DNA of 64,000 nucleotides, taken from contig JAMWET010003458.1 of the NCBI GenBank assembly GCA_024036415.1, positions 22,501-86,500 on the forward strand, in the 5' to 3' direction. The notes beneath the pieces are model-generated. The model saw only the letters and a list, made by a program, of their open reading frames with translations, was not told the origin of the DNA and ran no database searches. This DNA is from Prochilodus magdalenae (Eukaryota; Chordata; Actinopteri; Characiformes; Prochilodontidae). Of this stretch, positions 1-13,900 are shown one piece after another. Position numbers and translations under genes: made by a program. Position 1 is the first letter of the stretch, and each line of letters opens with the position of its first letter.

Positions 1-250
1 TCGTATAAAACCATGCAAACAGATTTCATCAAAAACCAACAGAGTGACTATATGACACGCCCTGACTCCCTCACTGTCAACACAGTGTTTGCTTTCCTCT
101 GTTCATAAACCACATGACACGCATGAAATGCTTTATGTGCTCAGTATGCGCTGAGTCATCAATTCATTTTCTAACAATAAACATTGCAGTTCAGTGAATC
201 AGATCTGGAAAGTGATACACTCTGTTACAGATACAGAGTTACACAACACA

Positions 251-516
251 TATCATCGCTGTCCAATGAATCTCCATATTGGTCAATTTTGATTTGTTGG
301 CGTCATTTGCTCACATAAGCTGCTGTTTACATCGGCTGGGCGTTTCATGATGAACGGATCACCAGAAATTTCCAAAACATGCTTGGAAAGACGTCTGGTT
401 CCATTGACTTACATTCAAATTCAGATTCTTGGTTCTTGGTGAAGACACAGGTTCTTGCCCTCTCCTGTAAAGTTGCCATTTTGGAGATACCTGTTTTTCT
501 TTGGACAGTGACGATA
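251..516. mobile_element. Palindromic MITE, copy A
   Basis: The left end TATCATCGCTGTCC and the right end GGACAGTGACGATATA are inverted repeats. Internal matches to copies B and C include the GAGATACCTGTTTTTCTTTG segment. It is non-coding, about 265 bp. The TA at both ends is consistent with a Tc1/mariner-type non-autonomous element. Confidence 0.7.
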
Positions 517-1117
517 TACACCCAATGAATGTTCACTAGAGCTTTTAAACTGGGCAGCTAAATCTATATTAGAGGTGGAGATATGGAGAAATATCATACT
601 GTGCTACATCAGGAGTAGATGTGGTGTATCAGGATATGTACTGGTTCAGACTCTCATCTGTTGGAGCTGTTAAGACTGTAGAGTCTGTACGATCACCTAC
701 AACATCCGTTTGGTTGGGTGTCTCTGAACCTTTTACTGGTATGCTCGGTACCTTGTTCAGGCTGCCAGCCCAAATCTGAGTTTTGGCATTTTCATATTGC
801 ATCCACATGACGTTTTGATTCCAGACCAGGTCTGAAGGTAGTTTGAAACGGGATTCCAGTCGGGTTTTTAGGAATCTCAGTTACGCTCTGGCTACTTGAA
901 TCAGATTTCAAAGTGCCTTTTAACCCATGAGAGCCCAGACCCGTTTCCCCGTAAGGGAAAATAATGAAGTGTCAGTTATAAGATCAGTCTTATTGTGACA
1001 AAGAGGTCACATGGTGTCTTCTGGAAGTATTATAGTGTCATAGTAGTGGTAGCATATGTCACAGCAACTTTGATTTCATAACTGGTATTCCATCAGGGTG
1101 TTCTAGAAATGGCATCA
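517..1117. other. Unique sequence without a recognised gene
   Basis: No convincing exon, RNA gene or transposon signature is seen between MITE copy A and the 22-bp array. Confidence 0.5.
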
Positions 1118-4100
1118 GAATGGGTATGTGTAATATACAGTATGGCTATATGTGATGTAGAATATGGATATATGTAATATAGAATATGGGTATGTGTAAT
1201 ATAGAATATGGGTATATGTGATATAGAATATGGGTATATGTGATATAGAATATGGGTATATGTAATATAGAATATGGGTATATGTGTAATATAGAATATG
1301 GATGTATGTGATATAGAATATGGGTATGTGTAATATAGAATATGGGTATATGTGATATAGAATATGGGTATATGTGATATAGAATACGGGTATATGTAAT
1401 ATAGAATATGGGTATAAGTGATATAGAATATGGGTATATGTAATATAGAATATGGGTATATGTAATATAGAATATGGGTATATGTGATGTAGAATATGGG
1501 TATATGTGATATAGAATATGGGTATATGGGATATAGAATATGGGTGATATAGAATATGTATATGTAAAATAGAATATGGGTATGTGTAATATAGAATATG
1601 GGTGTAAGTGATATAGAATATGGGTATTTTAAAAATATAATATGGGTATATGTGATATAGAATATGGGTATATGTAATATAGAATATGGGTATATGTGAT
1701 ATAGAATATGGGTATATGTGATATAGAATATGGGTATATGTAATATAGAATATGGGTATATGTGATATAGAATATGGGTATATGTGATATAGAATATGGG
1801 TATATGTGATATAGAATATGGGTATATGTAATATAGAATATGGGTATATGTGATATAGAATACGGGTATATGTAATATAGAATATGGGTATAAGTGATAT
1901 AGAATATGGGTATATGTGATATAGAATATGGGTATATGTAATATAGAATATGGGTATATGTGATATAGAATATGGGTATAAGTGATATAGAATATGGGTA
2001 TATGTGATATAGAATATGGGTATATGTAATATAGAATATGGGTATATGTAATATAGAATATGGGTATATGTGATATAGAATATGGGTATATGTAATATAG
2101 AATATGGGTATATGTAATATAGAATATGGGTATATGTGATATAGAATATGGGTATATGTAATATAGAATATGGGTATATGTGATATAGAATATGGGTATA
2201 TGTAATATAGAATATGGGTATGTGATAGAATATGGGTATATGTGATATAGAATATGGGTATATGTGATATAGAATATGGGTATATGTAATATAGAATATG
2301 GGTATGTGTAATATAGAATATGGGTATATGTAATATAGAATATGGGTATATGTAATATAGAATATGGGTATATGTGATATAGAATATGGGTGTATGTAAT
2401 ATAGAATATGGGTATATGTAATATAGAATATGGGTATATGTAATATAGAATATGGGTATATGTGATATAGAATATGGGTATATGTAATATAGAATATGGG
2501 TATATGTGATATAGAATATGGGTATATGTGATATAGAATATGGGTATATGTTATATAGAATATGGGTATATGTGATATAGAATATGGGTATATGTAATAT
2601 AGAATATGGGTATATGTAATATAGAATATGGGTATAAGTGATATAGAATATGGGTATATGTGATATAGAATATGGGTATATGTAATATAGAATATGGGTA
2701 TATGTGATATAGAATATGGGCATATGTGATATAGAATATGGGTATAAGTGATATAGAATATGGGTATATGTGATACAGAATATGGGTATATGTAATATAG
2801 AATATGGGTATATGTGATATAGAATATGGGTATATGTAATATAGAATATGGGTATATGTGATATAGAATATGGGTATATGTAATATAGAATATGGGTATA
2901 TGTGATATAGAATATGGGTATATGTAATATAGAATATGGGTATAAGTGATATAGAATATGGGTATATGTGATATAGAATATGGGTATGTGTAATATAGAA
3001 TATGGGTGTATGTGATATAGAATATGGGTATGTTTAATATAGAATATGGGTATATGTGATATAGAATACGGGTATATGTAATATAGAATATGGGTATAAG
3101 TGATATAGAATATGGGTATATGTGATATAGAATTTGGGTATATGTAATATAGAATATGGGTATATGTGATATAGAATATGGGTATATGTAATATAGAATA
3201 TGGGTATAAGTGATATAGAATATGGGTATATGTGATATAGAATATGGGTATAAGTGATATAGAATATGGGTATATGTGATATAGAATATGGGTATATGTA
3301 ATATAGAATATGGGTATATGTAATATAGAATATGGGTATATGTGATATAGAATATGGGTATATGTAATATAGAATATGGGTATAAGTGATATAGAATATG
3401 GGTATATGTGATATAGAATATGGGCATATGTGATATAGAATATGGGTATAAGTGATATAGAATATGGGTATATGTGATACAGAATATGGGTATATGTTAT
3501 ATAGAATATGGGTATATGTGATATAGAATATGGGTATATGTAATATAGAATATGGGTATATGTGATATAGAATATGGGTATATGTAATATAGAATATGGG
3601 TATATGTGATATAGAATATGGGTATATGTAATATAGAATATGGGTATATGTGATGTAGAATATGGGTATATGTGATATAGAATATGGGTATATGGGATAT
3701 AGAATATGGGTGTATGTAAAATAGAATATGGGTATGTGTAATATAGAATATGGGTGTATGTGATATAGAATATGGGTATGTTTAATATAGAATATGGGTA
3801 TATGTGATATAGAATACGGGTATATGTAATATAGAATATGGGTATAAGTGATATAGAATATGGGTATATGTGATATAGAATATGGGTATATGTAATATAG
3901 AATATGGGTATATGTGATATAGAATATGGGTATATGTGATATAGAATATGGGTATAAGTGATATAGAATATGGGTATATGTGATATAGAATATGGGTGTA
4001 TGTAATATAGAATATGGGTATATGTGATATAGAATATGGGTATAAGTGATATAGAATATGGGTATATGTGATATAGAATATGGGTATATGTAATATAGAA

Positions 4101-5822
4101 TATGGGTATATGTGATACAGAATATGGGTATATGTAATATAGAATATGGGTATATGTGATATAGAATATGGGTATATGTAATATAGAATATGGGTATATG
4201 TGATATAGAATACGGGTATATGTAGTATAGAATATGGGTATATGTGATATAGAATATGGGTATATGTAATATAGAATATGGGTATAAGTGATATAGAATA
4301 TGGGTATATGTGATATAGAATATGGGTATGTGTAATATAGAATATGGGTGTATGTGATATAGAATATGGGTATGTTTAATATAGAATATGGGTATATGTG
4401 ATATAGAATACGGGTATGTTTAATATAGAATATGGGTATATGTGATATAGAATACGGGTATATGTAATATAGAATATGGGTATAAGTGATATAGAATATG
4501 GGTATATGTGATATATGAAATATGATATATGTAATATAGAATATATGTAATATAGAATATGGGTATATGTAGAATATAGAAATATGGGTATATGTAATAT
4601 AGAATATGGGTATAATGTGATATAATATGATGGTATATGTGATATAGAATATGGGTAATATGTAATATAGAATATGGGTATATGTGAATATAGAATATGG
4701 GTATATGTGATATATAGAATATGGGTATATGAATATAGAATATGGGTATATGTTATAGAATATGGGTATATGTAATATAGAATATGGGTATATGTAATAT
4801 AGAATATGGTATGTGATATAGAATATGGGTATATGTGATATAGAATATGGGTATATGTAATATAGAATATGGGTATATATAATTGTGTAATATAGAATAT
4901 GGGTAATATGTAATATAGAATATGGGTATATGTAGGAATATGGTATATGTAATATGGATATGTGTATATGTAATATAGAATATGGGTATATTGTGATATA
5001 AAATATAGAATATGGGTATATGTGATTATCCAATATGAATATGGGTATAGAATATGTAATATATAATATGGGTATATGTGATATAGAATATGGGTATATG
5101 TGATATAGAATATGGGTATATGTGATATAGAATATGGGTATATGTAATATAGAATATGGGTATATGTGATATAGAATATGGGTATATGTAATATAGAATA
5201 TGGGTATATGTGATATAGAATATGGGTATGTGTAATATAGAATATGGGTATGTGTAATATAGAATATGGGTATATGTGATATAGAATATGGGCATATGTG
5301 ATATAGAATATGGGTATATGTAATATAGAATATGGGTATATGTAATATAGAATATGGGTATATGGGATATAGAATATGGGTGTATGTAAAATAGAATATG
5401 GGTATGTGTAATATAGAATATGGGTATATGTGATATAGAATATGGGTATGTGTGATATAGAATATGGGTATGTGTAATATGGAATATGGGTATATGTAAT
5501 ATAGAATATGGGTATATGTGATATAGAATATTGGTATATGTGATATAGAATATGGGTATATGTGATATAGAATATAGGTGTATGTAAAATAGAATATGGG
5601 TATGTGTAATATAGAATATGGGTATGTGTAATATAGAATATGGGTATATGTGATATAGAATATCGGTATATATGATATATAATAGGGGTATATGTGATAT
5701 AGAATATGGGTATGTGTAATATAGAATATGGGTATATGTAATAGAATATGGGTATGTGTAATATAGAATATGGGTATATGTAATAGAATATGGGTATGTG
5801 TGATATAGAATATGGGTATATA
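1118..5822. repeat. 22-bp minisatellite, about 4.7 kb (~210 copies)
   Basis: The unit is ATGGGTATATGTGATATAGA plus AT, with variants at a few positions (GTGATA/GTAATA, TATATG/TGTGTG/TATAAG). The + strand has almost no C. Because 22 is not a multiple of 3 and the minus strand of the unit has no stop in any phase, open frames of up to 1134 codons appear on the minus strand as a 22-residue peptide repeat. They are not genes. The block 4500-5050 is irregular, with many indels. Confidence 0.95.
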
Positions 5823-6969
5823 TTGTCTCTAACTGAACTAACCGAGCACACCGCCAGTTTCTACATGAGGTCATATGTTCACCATCTATCATGTTGCATG
5901 TCCAGGATGTTGGGTATAGGTCTCTCAGGGACCCCGTGTGTTCAGGTGAAGGGTAAAGCTGTATAAGTACTGTACAGACTTAGAAGGCTGGTGACACATA
6001 CGTCACTGTGGGCTCTTATGGGTTAAATCACTCCCAACACAACCATCAGCAACACTGCTGATTTCCGAGTGATGGAGGTGCTGGGTTTTAAGAAGAAGGC
6101 CAACGAGCTGTGAACTGAGCGATAGTTTGGAGGACAAGGTTACGCACCTCCTCACTCCTGCTATTGGGTGTGAAAGCTACGTCACCAGTGTGACTATGGA
6201 GTTACTGATGCCTTTGTTATTACCACAAAAGCCCATCCGGAGCGGGCTCGACTCACAAATCCAATCCCTGTGGACAGTTGTCTATACAGATCTGATTTCA
6301 GATCAGACACTAATCCAGTTTGTCTGAACACCGCCATGGAGTCTTAGAGTCTTCACTTCGCTAGATTCATGTGTCTATAATAAAAGTAAGTTTAAGTAAA
6401 ATTAAATCACTACATCAGTATTTCTTCTCTAATATAGAGATATAACTGTAGTGACCACACACCGGGAGGGAGGTGGCGCTCTATCAGCACTGTTAGAGAA
6501 GATGCTACAACTGCCTGTAATCGTTGTGTTGTTGCGGCCTGACTGACCGACCACTCAGCAGAGTCACTAATCAGGATCATCTCACCTGAAGGTAAAACCG
6601 GGTAGAAACTTCTACCCACTGAAATAAGTCCACCTGGATTTTCAGCGAGAGGGTATGAATAAATGACCTGGGGAGAGAAAGAAACTGGCTGGAAGATGAT
6701 CAGTAAATATTACATCACCATGTCAGGACTGCCTCAGGGTATCAGCCACTAATCACCCTGACGGTCCGGGCACCCAAAACGTGTGGGGTGTGTCCAAAGA
6801 CAGATACTGTGTTCAGATATGTAAGGCGTGAATGTGGTGTTCATTTGAAAGCAACATCTCAATAAACATAAATGAACTTAGTTGCTAGGAATTCTGGGTA
6901 ACTCTGGACTAGCTCTTATTGGATGGACCAGATGGTGCAAACAACTCACCACCTCAACTGAACTAAACA
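5823..6969. other. Intergenic sequence without a recognised gene
   Basis: It has mixed composition and only short frames without splice or homology support. It separates the 22-bp array from the A/T-rich microsatellite block. Confidence 0.45.
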
Positions 6970-7151
6970 CGTATTATTATTAGTAGTAGTAGTGTTCATT
7001 TATTAATTTGTTAGTTTATTAATGTATTAATTTATTAATGTATTATTTTATTACTTTATTGGTTTATTAATTTATTAATGCATTGATGTATTAATTAATC
7101 TGTTAATTTATTTTACATTATTATTATTACTGTTGAAATAATAATAATAAC

Positions 7152-7187
<36 letters not shown>

Positions 7188-7495
7188 TATTATTATTATT
7201 ATTATTATTATTAGTAGTAGTAGTAGTAGTAGTATTATTGTTATTATAACAATAACAATAACAATAACAAAACAATAATAATTATTATAATAATAATAAC
7301 AGTAACAATAACAATAACAAAACAACAATAATAATAATAATAACAATAATAATAATAATTATTATTATTATTATAATAACAACAACAATAATAATAATAA
7401 TTACAATATTAATATATATTATTATTGTTGTTGTTGTTATTGTTATTTATTTACTTGTTTGTTTGTTTGTTTGTTTGTTTGTTTGTTTGTTTTAC
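6970..7495. repeat. Compound microsatellite block (ATT/ATA, TAG, AAC, GTTT)
   Basis: Long runs of (TAA)n, (TTA)n, (TAG)n and (AAC)n are followed by (GTTT)n at 7455-7490. The low-complexity frames across it are meaningless. Confidence 0.9.
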
Positions 7496-7828
7496 TGTTG
7501 TGAAAGAAGGAGTTCTGACAGGCACCCTATGGCGCAGACGTCTGGTTCCAAAAGGCACCACCATACTGAGATGAATTGACGCACCAGTTAGAAACAGTGG
7601 TGGCATTGCCCTTCAGGTACATGGTAATTAGGTAGAACTGGTCTAAAGCCAGTGCACACGCCTGGTCGAGGCATAGCCGCAGTCCTGACCTCCTATCCCC
7701 TAGATAGAGCGCACTCCCTAGGGAGCTAGCGCTCGCGTTGGGACGCAGCCCCGGGTGCTCAGCCTGCAGGCAGCGCCCGAGCAGCCGCGCGCTCTGATGT
7801 AACGGAGCAGTGGGTGGGTGGGTCATCG

Positions 7829-7834
7829 TATAAA
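7829..7834 (+). promoter_or_regulatory. Putative TATA box of gene 1
   Basis: TATAAA lies 109 bp upstream of the gene 1 start codon, at the edge of a GC-rich stretch (about 7640-7850). Transcription would begin near 7860 and leave a 5' UTR of about 75 nt in the same exon as the start codon. This is inferred from position only. Confidence 0.5.
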
Positions 7835-7937
7835 GCTAGCGGTGTCGCCCCTGCGCTCCAGCACAGTGCTTCACCTGAGAGACACACACAGCCGGAGAGG
7901 AACCTCCCAGAGCGAGCTAACAAACATCCATCTCACC

Positions 7938-7989
7938 ATGAACAGGACTCTGCTGGGCATCTTCACAGTGGCGCTGTGCTTCACAGTGG
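7938..7989 (+). CDS. Gene 1 coding exon 1 (signal peptide)
   Basis: ATG at 7938 in the context CACCATGA encodes MNRTLLGIFTVALCFTV plus one base (phase 1). The donor is G|GTAAGA at 7990. Length is 52 nt, identical to the first coding exons of genes 2 and 3. The frame stays open past the donor to 8075, but that extension loses the LU domain and is read-through into the intron. Confidence 0.88.
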
Positions 7990-10900
7990 GTAAGAACACT
8001 GGACACTCTGTAACGGCTGGTACTGAGCTGCAGCTCCGCGCTGCCGTGCTGCTCTGTCGCTGGCTGCGCCTGTAGGGTCGACTGTAGGGTAGTGCTGGTG
8101 GGGTAGGGCTGGTGGGGTAACTGGATTGATTTGAAAGATAAACTTTATACTGGCTGCAGAATTAGAATGGATAGCATTTTGTTAATGGGTTTAGATATAG
8201 TTTCACGAGTGTTGGTCGAGTTTCTAGAGTTCTGGTTGAGTTTATAAAGTTTTGCTTGAGTTTCTAGAGTTTTGGTTGAGTTTATAGAGTTTAGGTCGAG
8301 TTTCTAGAGTTCTGGTTGACTTTATAGAGTTTTGGTTGAGTTTATAGAGTTCTGGTTGAGTTTCTAGAGTTTTGGTCGAGTTTCTAGAGTTCTGGTTGAC
8401 TTTATAGAGTTTTGGTTGAGTTTCTAGAGTGCTGGTTGAGTTTCTCGGGTGTTGGTTGAATTTCATGAGTTCTGGTGGAGTTGACTGATGCCCTTTAGCT
8501 CCAATCTGCTAGTAGCTGAAACAGCTAATGTCCAGAGAGAAGGAAAAACAGCCAATCTAAGGCAATCCCAGCATCACCATATAGCTCACAGTAGATCAGA
8601 TTAGATTCAACTTTATTGTCATTGTGCAGAGTACAGGTACAGAGCCAATGAAATGCAGTTGGCATCGAACCAGAAGTGCAAGTAGAGTATTATTTACATA
8701 AAGAGCCGTAATAATAGATATATACACATAATATAAGCATATCTATATACATATATATGTATGTGTAAGAGCAGCATTTACTAATGGATCTTGGAACTGT
8801 AAGACAGTAGACAGTATGTACACAGAAAAAATAACATCTGAGGTAGAGATAATATGAGAACAGTATGTGAACATGACTGTACAGTATGTAAATATGAGTG
8901 TACAGTATGTAAATATGAGTATACAGTATGTAAACATGAGTACTTACGGACCACTGTTCTGAATTTTCTATAATTAATAATTCCCCCAGCTAGCGGTACA
9001 GAGAAGAGTATTCCCGCCACGCCCTGCTGCCTCTATAACTGTTCAGGTCCCATTACCCCTCAGCTATGTGTGTACATAGGTATAGTTTATTTAAACACCT
9101 GCATACACATGTAGATAGCAAAAGATAAACAAATATGAAACCTCAATCCGTTTACCCAGCCAGCGAGCGCATGTCGGTCCGCTGCCTCGGATAAAGACGG
9201 TACCCTGTTGACGGTTTGGCACTGCTGGTGCGCCCTCAGGGCAGTCTTTAATCTGTCACAGTGTTCTTTTTCAATGATGGCCCGTCAAACCTGTTTCTGC
9301 CTAGCGGTACCTCTTCAGGTCTCAGTCCAGACTGAGCAGACCAAGCCTGAGAGATTCGATCCTATTCCCACTTACAGTCTTGGAGCTTCAGTGGTGATCA
9401 GTGAGAGAGTGGGGAAGATCCACGTCCAGCGACCGTGTTGAAAAGACACCCCGTGGCTTCATCCTGCCTCAACCGGTTCGGAAAACAAACATAGCCAAAC
9501 AACCCAAAGTGCAGCAGCATCAACAACAACAGAGGAGTATGGGACATGACAAGACCTGCTTTGTATTGCCACACCCCCTAAGCTCCTCATGGAGGAACCG
9601 AGCCCATGATGGACACCACCCAGCATCCCAGTTACCCACATACCTCCTTCTCCCGTGCCGCGGCAACTCTGCCACCACTGTTCGAGCCAACACAGGTGCT
9701 GCTGTGTGCTCGCCACTTGGCAGCAGGTGCCCCCAGTTCCTCTCTCGTGTCCTTGATAAAGTAGACCTCCAGTCCAGCTACAGCTGCTTCAACATGTAGG
9801 CAATGCCAAAGTGCACCACGCCCAGTACTGTCTGCATGACACCAGCAGCTCCCACCCGACAGCGGCTTCTCTTGCACAGTTCAGTATATCCGTGTGTATC
9901 CCCTGGCTAACAGGCCCCCTGGCTAATGCTCTGTACCACTTCCCTGTAGGCAGGCTAGGTCTCCTTTGTTGTCTGCCTTCAAGTTCGTTAATACGCATCT
10001 CGATTTCACAGCTTGATATGTTCACGATCGGGCTGCAGCCTCCCACTTCTGACACCAGTGTAGCGTTAGAGGGACTAACCAATGCATCCCACAGTTACTT
10101 TGCATGACCACACCGCTATAGCTCTCCAGTGGCGAACACCAGAATACTTTTCTAAGGAATCTGTTCTAATGCAAATCACTCAACAGACTTTTATAATTAG
10201 CTGCTAATTCCTGTTTTGGGGGCGGGGTTTAATTTCATTGTTTTGCTGGTGAGAACATACACTGCCTTGCGGTTAGTCACATGTCCGAGGTTTTGCATTT
10301 TATCTTAGACCACTGGTTTATCTCAGACCAAGCCCGCCCTGAGGGTCTACTCCCCTAACGGTCCATGTTTTGACTCAAAACACACCGGAATGATGGAAAA
10401 GCCTGGGGTGGGGGGCCTTCGGGGGGCTGGTTTCAGTCTGTAAGCTCCTTTACTAAGACACTTTACCTCAGCTCTGTAAAGAATTCTAAATGTATCCAGT
10501 GCCTTCAACCTTCTACTGAAGTTGTACTTTTCACTGAGTTATTATTTAACCCAAGTGTGGGTGTAGACTACTCCACCCTCATGTGCTTCTGTGTTCTTTT
10601 TAACTAGCACAGAAAGTACTTAACTGTAACCACAATTGCCGGCCCCCTCCCGTGAGCTGGTCTACACCCTCATGTCATTGACTGAAGCTTTCCAATATCA
10701 GTTCTTAAATAAAATTAGGTCTTAAATAAGCTGGTAAGAGACCAGACCACCTTGGCAAGCTGTCAGAGCAGACCACCTTGGCAAGCAGGACCACCATCCC
10801 AAGAACAGCAATGTTCTTATTAATGCACAGTCTTCATTAAACATCCTAAAGGTACTGGTGACTAGATTATCCATGTTAACTGTAAATAGCCTCAACATAC

Positions 10901-13900
10901 TCTATATATGCTCAACCTGTTTCTGTTATTTTGGCCACAAATTCTTTATTAGAACTTTTTATTCATACGATTAACTGGCATGTAAACAGCAAACTCGCTT
11001 ACTCGCTGTCGCCCCTAAGGGTGCCATGTGCCCTCTATGCCACACACTGAGGACAAGCCCTTCTGTTTTGTGCAGCCCAAAGCTTCTAACTGTGCACATA
11101 GCTGTGGTCAGCTTAAGTAACTAAGGTGTGGCGATTGTGAAGGAATCGTGACATGCAGCTTAAAGCGCCAGCAAGGTTCCAAATAAAAATGGCAACATGG
11201 GAAAAGCCGGAAGATAAAAGGAGAGTAAGGTTATTCAAGAATGACAGGCATGTACCAAGAGACCCACCCAGATCATGTTAGAACCTGCCAGGCGAGGCCC
11301 ACCAGAGACAGGTAGATCCAAGGTGTGGGTTGATGCAGGCGGATGGAGGAGATTACAGTCGCTCTCCGGGCCTGTGTTTAGTACTGAGGTCCCATAAACC
11401 TGCAGTAGGGTCAGTAGAGGAACTGAAGCTCCTCAGGCTCTGTTCTGTTTATCCTTGGTTGGTCTACAGCCAACTCCAAACCAACGAAGCACAATGAAAC
11501 CACAGAAACCCAAGAACCGGAGTAAAGAAGTAAGGCTACAGGACTAAAACCCAACTACGGAATATGTAGATTCATTTCCTCACAGATATACCAGATGTAC
11601 TTCCTTGGCACCACATGGAGCCCCTTTTCACTGGCCAGGGAATCCAGATTTGAAGATCACCATCTATTAATAAACGTTAAAGATTGTCTAGGGTTACGGT
11701 TCAGGCCTACTTACATAATGCTGCACCGACACTGAAATTACAGGGAAGCTACATGGAGGCTGCATGGTCTCCTCAGTTATTGGTTCCAACCATTTTCCAC
11801 CATTTCAGCTCTGAAATCCGTGCAGGAGCTGGGTAGATGTTTGTGTCCTGTAAGCCCTTCACGGAAAATGACCCCACTTCTAAAGGGGACGTGCGTTATC
11901 TGGCCATTACCTTAGAGTAAACAGCATGTGTCACGTTCTTCGCAAGGACACCGGACAACAAAGGTAGCTGGAGACTTATCGAGTTCAGGTCCACAAGGCC
12001 TGTATAAACTGTGTGCTCAGCTCCTCGTGGGCTTTTGAAGGAGCTCTGAGTTTGTTGATTCTCCCAGCCAGCTTCAAAAAGCTTCGTCCAGCCAGGGTGG
12101 CGAACAGCCCAGCCGTCTGTTGGCACTGAGCGATAAGACGTCTAAGGTCATGCGAAGCTAGTGGAATACAAGTACAGAGCTGTGGACTAAGGTAGGACTA
12201 CTGTGTGAGGGCTGGGTGTTTACTGCTCAGGGAGATTTTAGGCTAATGCTAATATAAAGCCATCTCATAATCCCAGATGAGGCTGTTGGCATTTACAGGT
12301 GGCCCACCCGTTATTGTCTGGGAGATACAGTCAGGACAGGAACGGGCATAGGACTGTAACAGGCGTGAGGTGGAACTGTGAGTTGGCTATGAATGGTCTT
12401 AGAAAGGTCATAGAGGTGTATTTAGTCCTACTGTGATTAAATACCTTCTGTATGAATATCTGAAACTCAACAGCACTGGGATCAGGATTAGGACCAGGGT
12501 GTGGTTTGAGATGAAGGTTAGGATCAGGATCAGTGCTAACATTAGTTTAATTCAAGTTCTGTGTTGAGGTTACGGCTATCGTAAGGAGTAGGACCAGTGT
12601 TAAGTTCGGGTTCGGTTTAGAACAACATTTGAGTAAAGTTTAGGTTTTGTTTTTTTAAGGTTAGGGTTAGGATTAGGACCAGTGTTAGGTACAGATTATG
12701 TGTTGAGGTTAGGGGTAGGGTTAGGACAAGGACCAGTGTTAGGTTCAGATTCCGTGTTGAGGTAAAGGTTAGGGTTAGTATTAGGACCAGTGTTAGGTTC
12801 AGATTCTGTGATGAAGTTAAGGTTAGGGTTAGTATTAGGACCAGTGTTAGGTACAGATTCTGTGTTGAAGTTAAGGATAGGGTTAGGACCAGTGTTAGGT
12901 TCAGATTCTGTGTTAAAGTTAAGGATAGGGTTAGGATTAGAAACAGTGTTAGGTTCAGATTCTGTATTGAGGTTAGGGTTAGGATTAGGACAAGTGTTAG
13001 GTTCAGATTCTGTGTTGAGTTTAAGTTTAGGGTTAGGATTAAGACCAGTGTTAGGTTCAGATTCTGTGTTGAGTTTAAGGTTAGGGTTAGGGTTAGGATT
13101 AGGACCAGTGTTAGGTTCAGATTCTGTGTTGAGGTTAAGGTTAGGGTTAGGATTAGGACCAGTGTTAGGTTCAGATTCTGTGTTGAGGTTAAGGTTAGGT
13201 TTAGGATTAGGTGTTGAGGATATTGTAAGGACTAGGACCTTGACTCAGGTGAAAACAACATAAGGTTTAGGCTTTGCTTTGAGGTTAAGGTTGGAATTAG
13301 GACTAAGTCTAGGTTCAAGTTTTGGGTTTGAGGTAAGGTTCAGGTTTAGGACCAGTGCTAAATTTATGACAATGGTTAGAACTGGGTTTAATTTTTTGAG
13401 TTGGAACTGAGGTTAGGGTTTGGATTTGAACAACTGGGTTTAGGAACTCTAAGGTTAGCTCTAAGTGAAGTTAGGATTGACATTAAGTTCAGGATTAAGA
13501 CCAGGGCTAGGTTTAAGACTGATTTTTAAATTGTTTTAGGTTTTGGGCTACGTTATTAGGACCAGGGAAAGGTTAGGGTTTTGTGTTGATCTTAAAAGTA
13601 GGATTTCAGTCAGGTCTAACATTAGGACCAGGTTTAAGTTTGGATAAACTTGAGTGAATTTAATTTATTAGTGAAATGGAAAATAGCCAAAGCTTGTTTT
13701 GGATTATGTATTCTACAAGTCAGTCTTAAGCAAATATCCATTGAGTGTGTAAACACCTGTCCTGGACGAGCGTTCCTGTGTAATCTGAAACAGTTTAAAG
13801 TCGATAATGATAACGAAGCCTAATAATAAGTTTACCTACTGTGTGAATACAGTCACCGTACAGCCCACCTGACTCATGACTCAGCTCATGCCCTAATTAA

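Noticed and set aside
1115..5892. Very long minus-strand open frames (288-1134 codons) of PYSISHIPIFY-type repeats
   Set aside because: Pure translation of a 22-bp minisatellite that lacks stops in every minus-strand phase; no start context, splice or domain support.
9208..10107. Overlapping frames of 77-132 codons on both strands in gene 1 intron 1
   Set aside because: No domain, no splice logic, and equal open length on opposite strands suggests chance.
12640..13215. Telomere end
   Set aside because: TTAGGG words are mixed into a 54-bp unit and unique sequence continues on both sides.
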